A stretch of DNA of 64,000 bases, from assembly GCA_965153455.1 (NCBI GenBank), contig OZ234498.1, positions 12,648,001 to 12,712,000 of the forward strand, written 5' to 3'. The translations under genes and the position numbers were made by a program. Source of the DNA: Sphagnum compactum (Eukaryota > Bryophyta > Sphagnopsida > Sphagnales). Shown piece by piece: positions 23,875-33,465 of the stretch. How positions within the stretch are numbered: position 1 is the first letter of the stretch; every line of letters starts with the position of its first letter. A model generated the notes under the pieces. That model made no database searches, was not told the origin of the DNA, and was given only the letters and a program-made list of their open reading frames with translations.

Positions 23875-25677
23875 ATGGCAGAAAACAAAGCAAGGAAATC
23901 GGTGAAAATTGTGGATCCCAAAGATAATAAGAAGAAGAGTGTTGCAGCAGCAGCAGAAGAAGGAGAAGGAAACGAGGAAGGAGGCGATGGAGGAGAAGAA
24001 CCAGCAACAGAAGAAGAAGAAGCCGCTTCTCCACCTCCTATACCAGTTCCTCTTCTTCTTCCTCCACCCCCACTACCTGACGAGTATGGCCAATACATTT
24101 ACAAGAACGTGAAGAAACCTCAAGAGATAGCTGCAAAAAACCCACCTCCAACTCCCCCTCCTCCAATCCCTAAACCTCCAAACCCTCCACCTCCCAAACC
24201 TGTACTACTAGTACCCAAGCAACCACCTCCTGAGACGCGGGATCCATCACCAGTGAATGACTTTTGCTTTTGGAAGCGATGGTGGAAGTCTTTTCCAAGC
24301 CCAGAAAGCAGAAGAATGGTCCGCGATATCATTCTTTGGAAGCTTCCTGTTGCCAAGCTTTTTGCTGTGGGATGTGTGCCTCCATTCGGACGCCAGCTGC
24401 TGCTACAAGCACACAAAAACAAAGCACTGCAAACGCCCGGCCGTCTCAAACACAACATTGAGTACTTCCCGAGCATTGTCAACATGAGAACTGGTTGCTT
24501 GTGGGCGTTGCACCATCCCAGTCACATCTGGATCAAGATGCCGTCGTTGAACTTCCTCCCTTGCAATGTCCGAGCCATGGTTGCTGGAAGCGGAGGCTTG
24601 TTACTGTTGCATGGGGGAGTGCAGTCTCGGCTGCCACACGAGGAGGACAACGCCGACGACGGCACCACTTCTTCTTCCGTTTATTCTCCTCCTCCTCATG
24701 GTCGCGACCCAAAATCAGTGAGACCGGACAAATGGTTAGGGGAACACCCGCCTCAGCCATTGCTTGTGGTTTGCAACCCAATCGCTCGAACCTTTCGTGT
24801 ACTGCCACCACTGGAGATGGCAATTCACAAGCTTGTTGCTCGGATCACTGTTTCTCCTCTCTCTGATTCCTATACCATTCATCTTGTGGGTTGGTTCCAA
24901 ACTCCTCAAAACAAGCAGTTCGGAATGATGCTTCCCAAAGTCGCCGTCTATAGCTCGATACAGAGGAAATGGCACTTCCATCCCAACAACAACAACAACA
25001 TCTTCCACCAGCTTTCTCCTCCTCCACTACTTCCAAAGGAATCATGGCGACCTGATTTCTCGCAGCTCAAGAGCGAGTTCAGCTACAGGACTCTTCCGCT
25101 AGTTAGGAACTCCAGTGATGGACCAGTTCTTTACGTGCAAGGAGAGACACCAGACCTTCTTACAGACGACCCAAATGAACCACAAGAACAAAAAAATTGG
25201 ATACCCAATATCATGAAGTACATCTTCCGGAAGAGATTGTGGACTAGGGATTACTGGCCATTGCATGAGACCATGGAAGCTCCTCAGCTTGTGGAATGCG
25301 ATGAGGTTGTGTACCTTGTGAGCCGGACCTTGGCCGTGCCAAGGACTTTCCACATTTTCAAGCTTGTGGATTCTGACTTGAACCAGACTGAAACCTTCAA
25401 AGGTACCATGGAGCTTCTCACAGTTACAGTCATGGAACCAGACATGTACATGCACAGCTTCCCAGAGGACCATGGCAGTTTGGTCATCACCACAGACTAC
25501 TTTTGTGTTGCAGGATTGGACCGTGTGTGGATACTTTGTCACACAATGCCTGCTTTGGTTTTCTTCAATGTCAGGAAATATGTGTGGGAGTACATGCCTT
25601 CCCTTCCCATGTTTGAATTGGGAAGAACAGCTTTGGGGAACTGGCTTTATCAGCCTGCAATCCATGCCCAGGTGTAG
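23875..25677 (+). CDS. F-box/kelch-repeat-like protein with proline-rich N-terminus
   Basis: Intronless frame of 600 residues in good Kozak context (ACAATGGC). Residues 1-60 are Lys/Glu-rich; about 47-125 are low-complexity Pro-rich (PPPPLP, PPPTPPPPIP). Around 150-180 'MVRDIILWKLPVAKLFAVGC' is placed like an F-box helix pair, but it is degenerate and lacks the usual 'VCKRW' end. The rest resembles the plant F-box/kelch family of the UFO/At5g15710 type: 'IWIKMPSLNFLPCNVRAMVA' then 'GSGGLLLLHGG', and 'LLVVCNPIARTFRVLPPLEM', typical of 'CNPLTRTWRELPPM' blades. The C-terminus is conserved-looking ('WEYMPSLP'). In this family such proteins are substrate receptors of SCF ubiquitin ligases. With a weak F-box, a role outside SCF is possible. 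It is convergent with the cereblon gene. Confidence 0.8.
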   Translation: MAENKARKSVKIVDPKDNKKKSVAAAAEEGEGNEEGGDGGEEPATEEEEAASPPPIPVPLLLPPPPLPDEYGQYIYKNVKKPQEIAAKNPPPTPPPPIPKPPNPPPPKPVLLVPKQPPPETRDPSPVNDFCFWKRWWKSFPSPESRRMVRDIILWKLPVAKLFAVGCVPPFGRQLLLQAHKNKALQTPGRLKHNIEYFPSIVNMRTGCLWALHHPSHIWIKMPSLNFLPCNVRAMVAGSGGLLLLHGGVQSRLPHEEDNADDGTTSSSVYSPPPHGRDPKSVRPDKWLGEHPPQPLLVVCNPIARTFRVLPPLEMAIHKLVARITVSPLSDSYTIHLVGWFQTPQNKQFGMMLPKVAVYSSIQRKWHFHPNNNNNIFHQLSPPPLLPKESWRPDFSQLKSEFSYRTLPLVRNSSDGPVLYVQGETPDLLTDDPNEPQEQKNWIPNIMKYIFRKRLWTRDYWPLHETMEAPQLVECDEVVYLVSRTLAVPRTFHIFKLVDSDLNQTETFKGTMELLTVTVMEPDMYMHSFPEDHGSLVITTDYFCVAGLDRVWILCHTMPALVFFNVRKYVWEYMPSLPMFELGRTALGNWLYQPAIHAQV

Positions 25678-26068
25678 AGACTACCAGCCCTTGCAAACTC
25701 TCTGTACAAACACAACACCACCACTGCCGCAGAGACTATCAGATAAGAAAACAACCACAAAATCCTTTTGTCATTTTGGTTCCAGAATGCATCTGAGTGC
25801 TTGCTTGCTGAGATTAGAGACTTTTGCAAGTAACCACCATTTCGAGTATCTTATACTGACTGTAGAATTCTTATGTAATGCCTCGCTGTGTGTAAAGTGG
25901 TCCAAATCTAGCAACTCCATTGCAGATCAGACTGAAGGATGGAAGTGGTGTCAGTGTTTTTGGACCAGCAACGAACGTCGAAGAAACTCAGAGGTGACTT
26001 CCTTCTGTCCCTAATGCAGGATGAAGAATCAAAGTTAAAATCTGAAGAAAATGCTATTTGTCACACAC

Positions 26069-26074
26069 AATAAA
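26069..26074 (+). terminator. likely poly(A) signal of the F-box-like gene
   Basis: AATAAA about 390 bp after the stop codon at 25675-25677, the first such hexamer noted downstream. Cleavage would be expected shortly after. Confidence 0.45.
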
Positions 26075-26516
26075 GTGAAAGCTGGTGGCATCCAAACTCT
26101 ATAATCAATCACTTTGTTCAGATCTCAAAGCAACTGACACTATACCACCTGCACACACCCATACTATGTTGGTCTGAATTCCCAAGCTTGCATCCAGCCA
26201 AAGCAGCATTTACCACTGCTTTGCTCAATTATTTGACTTTCTGTGTAGGGACGTGGCGGATCGAAGGGCAGAACATCAATTGGCCCTCCTTGTACTCAAA
26301 CTCACCACCCCATAAAAAATATTCTGCAATGTACTTTGGTCTTTGGTTCTTATGTACAAGGTCAAGTAGTAGACCACGGCTTTTTGAAGAATGACAAACT
26401 CTGCAGGATCACTGAAACTCACAAAGGGCTAGACCCTTCATCCAGTGCGCATGACTACCTGCTGCAGATCTGAAATCACTGACACAATTGACAGCTTTCA
26501 TTTCACCTCTGAGGTC

Positions 26517-26583
26517 CAACTGTACTGCCAGTTGTGACCTTCAATTTCCCAAAATGCTTTTCTTCTGGTTTCTTTCACAGCTT
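26517..26583 (-). repeat. decayed duplicate of the last cereblon coding segment
   Basis: On the minus strand this reads 'KETRRKAFWEIEGHNWQ', a diverged copy of the true C-terminus 'KETRPKAFWGIRRSQL' encoded at about 26665-26602. Both share 'GGTCACAACTGGCAG' at the DNA level. It lies directly after the stop codon, probably in the 3' UTR, so it is a tandem partial duplication of the final exon. Confidence 0.8.
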
Positions 26584-26601
26584 TCAAGTCACTGCTCATT
26601 C

Positions 26602-29600
26602 CTAACTGTTCTCTGCCAGTTGTGACCTTCGAATTCCCCAAAAAGCTTTTGGTCTGGTTTCCTTTGCAACTGCTATGAAACGCCAGCCCATATGCTCTGC
26701 GCAAGCTGTACACTCTGCCAGGATCCAGGCATACCTACATCCAACCCTTCAGATCATCAGTGCCAGACATCTTTTGTCAACAAAACCCAAAAATCCTCAC
26801 TCGGCACCCAGACAAAGAGATCAAAATCATCATCTAGATGCAAAAATGGCAGGTTTGTCCATACCTTTTCATGGACTTTACAAACAAATCTACAGCTTTA
26901 ATCCCCAATTGCATGTAACCTTGTGTACTTGACATGTACAACTCAACATTAACAATACCATAGTAGGATAAGAACCATTTTGTCAATGCCAATCTAGTAA
27001 TTGATCAGAAGATTGAAGAATGAAACAACTTACCCAGGGAACCAGCTATTAGCTGTCTGGGGTTGTCCAGCTAGAATGAGCCCACGTGCACGTGCAAGGG
27101 TCAGTGTCTCGTGCACATAACCATGAGTATTGACATATGCACTGATGGGTCCATCAGATGACATCACCAGCATGTCACTCCGCCTTGCAATTACAGCCTA
27201 TGAAAGACAAAACCACATTGCATAAGAGCAAGAAACTTTCAACTTAAATACAGGTTTTCCCATCTTAAAGCAGTCAAAATTCACAAAGATTGATGTGTAA
27301 AGAGTGCATACAGAGCAGCACTTGCAGCGCAGCTGATCCATGTTTTCCAGAAGCTCAATTTCACGACGTAGGCGACGCACAGTGCCATCAACCTCAAGGA
27401 GCTCCTGGCGGGTGGCATCCTGGAGTGGCATATTGCTGGCAATATAGTAGGACAAAAGAGTGGGGGTTCGGACCATAGCCTCCAGCCGTGGAAGATCAGC
27501 TATTTGCCTTAGCATATCTGTCCATAAGATCCAGGCAGTCAAACACCTTGCTCTTCATTTGGTTTGACTTCTGACTCAGGTAAACCCAAATCTATAAGAA
27601 GACACAGTGTGTGTACTTAATAAGAGTAAAAAAAGACCCAATGCTTCAACACTTACCAGCAGCTCGTCGTGCCAACTCATAGGCATCAAATTGCCGGTAC
27701 ACCCAGTGTGGCCAGGCTGTGCGCTGGGCTCTCCACCGCCATTTAGACTCATCAACAGCCCATGCCTTACAAGCTCCACCCCAACTCCCCTCCAGCAGTC
27801 TTTCAACCCCAATAGCACCACCACTGTCTTGTGCTACTGGTGCTCCCTGTTCCTGATGATCCATCTCTTCACTGTCTTGATTCTCGACTCTTTGTAAACC
27901 TTCTCCCACCACATTGCCTTCTCCATCATGACCCAGGGTTTGTAGACCTGAGTGGTGTACTCTTTGTGTCCGCCACAACCAGCGCAGTCTCTCTTCTTCA
28001 TCATTGTTCTCATCACCCATCTCCCTCTCAATAACACGTAGAAGATCATCACTAGCAGCTGCAAATTGAGTGAACCTACAGTCCCAACACAAAGCAAAGC
28101 AGACCTGTTTATGTGTGGTTTGAGAAATTGGCTATACAGTATCAGCAAATACCATCACATGTGCATACATATGCAAATTATGCTGTAAGATAGAAAAGCC
28201 CAGTGTCATCTAATGTGTAAAGGACTCACACCTTCAAATTCTAAAACACGTATTTCACACAGCATCTTATCATCACTGATGGTTCATCTTGCTGACAAAA
28301 GACTGAACTACAAAACCACCCTCCTCCCTAAACCTTGGAGATCCTAGATGCAATGTTTGTACAAGGGCTAGGCAGACAGTGAGCCTCACCTATGTAAAAC
28401 TCTATCCTCTTCAGTGCCTGAATCTGAATCAGAAACTTCACACTCAGCTGTCTCATCATCACTCAGTTCATATGGCAGAGGTGATGTGGCAGCTACTCGT
28501 GGAACTTTACCACTCTCAAACACAGGCACAGAAGCTAACAACCCAAATGAATCTCGTGGTATGTGTAGTGGAGTCTGTTCTTCTATGATTTGAACTCGAG
28601 CAAACAGCTGCACATGATATACACAAAACAAAGTTAAACTCAATTTCTGGTGTTCACAGTAAGATCTTGACCCTGTATGAAAACTGTCAAAGCAGCATCC
28701 TCCTGCACTAAACCCGATTACCCTTCCTCCTCCCTGGTTATCTATGCATGCTGCCCAACAGGGAGTCTACTTTAACAGAGTAGTGAGTACCACTCCATCA
28801 GCCTGTGTCCATGCATTGCAGACCCGAAACCGCTGTCGGCCCTTTGCAACCACATTCATTGAGCCATTGGCAAGCTGGCGGAGTTGGCGAATCTGCCCAA
28901 AAAGACCAGACCTTGGATAACAACATAAGAGCTCATGAATGGATGCCCCCCAGTCTTTCTTGAGCACATGCATTGACACACTCAAAGCATATATCATCTA
29001 GCAATCTGCATCTGTGCATTGGATACAAATGCATACTTGACAAGGACAAGCACTGAGAGACCAGAAACTCAAATTGCATGCTACAAGTGGTTGTTTAGCA
29101 GGCACTCTTCGTAAGAATATGATGTAAACCCATTGTCCTGGCAGGCTAATGATAAGGGCAATACCTCTGCAGTGGTCCCCACAGATGCAACATGTACTTG
29201 CCCATCTTGTGGCCTGGCTCGCACATGTATCTGCAAATACCCAAGAATCGCTGTTAGGGACACCCCTTCACCAAGTGGGTAAACAGCTCATTAACCCATT
29301 GCAGAAGGTCAAAACTGACCACATTGCTACTCCTTCAGGTCTGTAAATTGGACCAGCAATAGCATCACAATCAGTTGAGTTTCACACAACATCTGTACAA
29401 TAGTTGCATTGTGCATGCCTAACACTTCCAAGGCATATGCTAAGGATAAACATAGAACAGTTTTAAGACCTACCACACCAAGCAAATTAGGAGCTTCCAC
29501 ACTATGCCTTGCATGGTCTACAGCAGCCAAGAATCGTGGTTGAAGCACACGAAGTGGAAGTGTGTCCTCTGGAAAGAGAACTATCCCTGCAACAGCCAAA

Positions 29601-32600
29601 CCTGATAATCATGTCCTCAAAACTACAACATGAAACTATATGAGGCTACAATAAAGACTGTAGAGAGCAACATTTCCTACAACAGAGATATGAAACCCAC
29701 CCTCCAGATAAAACATTGCTAGAGTCAGCACTGCTCCCCCGTCAGCAAAAGTGCGACAACTTGTAACGTCCTCCACCTCTGCAAGGATTTAGCAAGCAGC
29801 AGAAGCCCTTACAATAAGATAATATCTGCACACTAAGGAATAACAAAATCTCATCAAAACAAAATCATGGACCTTATTAAGACCTCCTACCTATACAAGT
29901 GAACAATCAACTGATACAGTGGAAGAGAGTCAGATTAAGATGGCATTCCCAGGTATTTCCAAGAGAGGATGAGAGATGAAGTATTCTCAACACACAGGAA
30001 ACATTACATTCCCCCTGAGTTAATCAGCAGGGAAATCTAGCCCTCATTGGGTATCATTCTTCCAATCAGAACAGACCTCCAAGATAAGTGTGCATGGAAG
30101 CAAGGTTTGTGTCAAATGTGAAGCCACCACGAGCACCTCCACCTCCATCACCATGGCCTGCAATACTGACAGAGCACATGGACCAAACTTATTAGCAACC
30201 ATTCTTGTTATCATGAGCATTCTTATGAGAACACTGTCAGCAACACTATATTTCAACAGACTGTGTGCTGTACAGTGACCTTCAACAGCAAGTAATGACC
30301 AGCTACTGTAACATCCCCACTGACTTCATCAGCTCCCAATGGGATTAAAGTTGTGAACTAAAGAATGTGCTGAGTTTCTGTCACAATGGGCAGACTTGGC
30401 TCTGACGTGCTGGCTAGCTCAATGAAACACAACCAAGGAAACCAGAAAGGAAGGGGAACGTGAAGAAAACGGGAAAATAAATATCCCCATAGTTACTGCA
30501 AATATCTCCATAGTTGCAAAATAATTCAACCTAAAAAGAATTGAGAGATGACCCAATAACAAGCTTATAGAGATTTCAGATCTGACAATCTATTAGCAAC
30601 AGGACTAAAAGAAAAACCAACACTAAAGAGTGGGGAAAGAAAAACCAAACCGAGGAACAACTTGAACAACAGCAACAGTCACACGAATGTTCACAGTAGT
30701 ATGCATGATGGTGGTCAGCTACAATAACATCCCCACTAACTTCATCAGCTCAAAGCAGTGCATGGAGTGGGTGGAGGTCTATGTCACACATTAACCAACT
30801 TACTGAGCTTCTATCACACAATCAGCAATAACAGGAACACTCAGCCATGATGTTGGCAGACTCAACCAAGCATAAAAGAGAAGGAGATGACAAGGAAACC
30901 AAGAAGAAAGAGGAACAGCAAAAATTAAAATAACAATAATAAAAACAAGCCTCTGGTTTAGTTGATAGAAACCATGAACAGTAACTTTTCCATCTTCAGA
31001 AGACTATTTGTAACTACGAAAAACTCTTTTATGCTACAATCCTTACAAATCTACTAAAACTGACTGTTGACAACTCCAAATTTTACAAATCTGAAATACC
31101 AGAATCAACACAAGTGATAAGAATCATGTTAATACCTGCATATTATCCTGAGAATTGTCAAAAGTGTGAATCTACAAGCCTTTGAATCTTGAGGTAAAAC
31201 TAATCCAAGAAATTCCAAGAGAAGCTACTAGACGTACAATCACATTCAAGAAATGATTTATGGTACATGCCAGTGCCAATGGAGGCCAATAGAGTCCTTG
31301 TCTAGCTACATGAAGTGGGAGAAATCCACAATATCAGGAACTAACATATCTACAAACCATCATATTAAAGTAAGTTAGCACAAAACCTGTACAAGAACTA
31401 GAATTAATAAAACAATGAAAAAAAGAAAACTCACATATGAAGATGATGTCATAGAAGTTAGCTAAGAAGACTGCACAATTAGTACCCATTGATATAGCAA
31501 TTGAGTTCTTAAAGACTGATTGACCATATATGAGGAACAAGTTATCCATCAGAAAATCCAGTTTAGAACATAAACTTGAAGCTTCTGCTACCTTCAAGCT
31601 AGAGAGGGACTGCATAGACCTTATCTTGCCTTGATCCTTCAACCAAACATACTTGAATTTCAGCACTGACATGACATTTGAACCAACAGACATCAGTCTG
31701 AACAATGGGACTCAAACATCCTATCAAAGGCAACTAAAGTTCTTGACCTGAAGATCTAACTTATTCCAAGCTACTTCTTTGTAAGAATTGCAGAAAAGCA
31801 CTCTATGATGGAAGGGAGCATCAGAATAGGTGAGAAAAAATTGTACCCATGTGAACATCATACACAAAGACTGAAATAATGAGGTCACTAGGGCACTACC
31901 CAAGAACTCAGAATTAAAGGGCTTGAGATTTTACAAACCGATGCTTTATGAGGGGACTCAAGACATTGATAAGCTGCAAAGTATGGCCAACTTGAACGCC
32001 CACCTCGTGGGAGGAAGTTCAATTAAAGTGACAGGGATACAAATTCCATTTTGGGAACTGTATTTGGCAAGAAGCACAGAAGAATACTTACCTTCAGATG
32101 TTTAAGATTATAGAAACAAACCAAGAAGATGCACCGAAGAAGGAAACAGGAAGAGAAGATAGAAACGAAAACACACAGAAGCTGAAAAGCATGATCCTTT
32201 AGGAGCCCTAAAAAAGCACGATAAACAGCTAAAACCCTAGATGCCTTGTAACAAGTCTTCTTCTATCTAAATCCTCGAGGTGATGGCCTGTGTTCTTGAA
32301 GACAATACATACTTTGCCCTACTGGAGCTGTTATCAAAGACCGCAAACACACACCACATCCATGTAGCTCTGAGCAAGAAGCCTGATGTCCGATGTCTCT
32401 CATCTCAGGAAAATGAAGCAATCACTACAAAAAGTAATGAACCAGCTTGAATCATACCAAAAGCAAAAACCCTAATCCCCCTCACAGAAACGATCTTAAC
32501 ACATGAGTGCTGCCAATGCTCATGTCTTTTTCTCAGGACAGAGAAAGGGCGGGGATGGGAGGGGAGGAGAGGAGAGGGGAGGGAGAGAGGGATTGATGGA

Positions 32601-32820
32601 AAGACCTAGAACCATTGTCACTCAGAATGCTTCCAAAATCAGAGTCAGCGTCCTCCACCTCCAATTGCTCCATATCAAGCTCCCGGATGCGTTGCATTTG
32701 CAAGCGCTCAAAGCGAAGTCGATCATCATTAGGGGATGTAGGTGAAAATCTGGAGCCCATAATCTGCTCCACGATCTCCTCCACTCCATTTCCCAAAACT
32801 CCGTCACTCCCTTCCTCCAT
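26602..32820 (-). CDS. CRBN: cereblon, substrate receptor of CRL4 ubiquitin ligase (LON and CULT domains)
   Basis: Ten exons: 32820-32613, 29778-29701, 29586-29474, 29230-29165, 28892-28791, 28607-28390, 28075-27657, 27517-27312, 27197-27034, 26734-26602. All introns are GT-AG, and the phases join to 568 residues. Residues 1-70 are acidic. A LON-like domain follows from about 85 ('MFYLEGIVLFPEDTLPLRVL', 'VASVGTTAEIRQLRQL', 'GRQRFRV'). An acidic, low-complexity insert in exon 7 precedes the DDB1-binding helical part ('AWPHWVYRQFDAYELARRAA'). The C-terminal CULT domain has zinc pairs C466-x2-C469 and C533-x2-C536 and the cage tryptophans W522, W528 and W542 ('SWFPGYAW', 'GWRF'). In animals cereblon recruits substrates to DDB1-CUL4; plant orthologues have the same domains, with targets little known. 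The position of human His378 is Asn520 here and that of Val388 is Leu530. Intron 1 (2.8 kb) holds retroelement remains. Confidence 0.96.
30295..31565 (-). mobile_element. Penelope-like retroelement fragment in cereblon intron 1
   Basis: On the minus strand 31561-31406 encodes 'LDFLMDNLFLIYGQ', then 'ISMGTNCAVFLANFY' and 'CEFSFF'. That fits the reverse transcriptase block of Penelope-like elements (family form 'GIPMGTNCA..LANFYLF.YE..F'). About 1 kb of non-coding sequence follows toward 30520 and matches the eIF2-gamma intron copies at 52150-53085 and 49975-50260. A further partial repeat of the same family lies at 30295-30480. It is heavily mutated, has no endonuclease domain that can be recognised, and is in the same sense as the host gene. 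Confidence 0.65.
32540..32596 (+). repeat. G/A-rich low-complexity tract
   Basis: GGGAGGGGAGGAGAGG-type sequence just inside cereblon intron 1; on the transcribed strand it is a pyrimidine run next to the 5' splice site at 32612. Confidence 0.7.
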
Positions 32821-33150
32821 AGCTTTCTTCCTCTTTTACAACACACAAAAATCCCAAAAGCCTAAGGTCTTCTCCAACTCCTTTGAATTCTTCTCTCAAC
32901 TCTTGTGGCATCCTGGATTTCTTGCACCCACATACATCTCATGCACCCATCGTCAACCAAAAAAAATTCCATTTCACCGTCTTGACGCCCTCTTACTTGT
33001 GCACCTCGCTTGCTTGCTTGTGGACACAATGGTTGTTCCCAGTGTGTTGGGCGGACACAAGAAACTGCACCAAAGCACCCCGCCGGGTATCACGGCGGCT
33101 CTAGGTGTCCGCAACCATGGTTACGAACCTTCAGCTGAAAGGTCCTCTGA

Positions 33151-33465
33151 CAAGAAAGAACCGCCCAATTTGAGAACTGGTTGACTTGATATCCACCCAA
33201 GCTTGAACTTCAGTTAAGATTCTTTAACCCCCGCTTTCAGTCCTCACGGTTAGGGTTTAGGTTCAGTAGGGTTAAGATTTTAGAGTAACCCTAAAATTTA
33301 ACCCAGCCAGCAAGAGAGAACCACCCCATTGAAAATTGGCTTACCCGATACCACCCAAACTTAAACGCCAATTAAGTTAAAATTTGAACCAATGGTTTCA
33401 ACTCTCGGGGTTGGGGTTTAGGTTTAGGTTAAGTAGGGTTAGGATTTCAAATTAAGGTTAGGGTT
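33151..33465 (+). repeat. two-copy 160-bp tandem repeat with telomere-like motifs
   Basis: Units 33151-33310 and 33311-33465 share 'CAAGARAGAACCRCCC', 'GATAYCCACCCAA' with small variation, and 'GGTTTAGGTT'. Each ends in TTAGGGTTTAGG-like sequence. It lies 330-640 bp upstream of the cereblon ATG, possibly in the promoter. The two copies are clearly diverged. Confidence 0.75.

Noticed and set aside
25099-25665. 188-residue minus-strand frame
   Set aside because: Antisense shadow of the F-box-like gene with no family match.
27542-27600. Additional cereblon coding sequence continuing upstream of 27517
   Set aside because: The frame 'DLGLPESEVKPNEEQGV' from an AG at about 27593 hits a stop, whereas the AG at 27518 joins in frame to the conserved 'RAADMLRQIADLP'.
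32615-33184. 189-residue plus-strand frame
   Set aside because: It is antisense to cereblon exon 1 and its promoter; Ser-rich without a domain, so a shadow frame.
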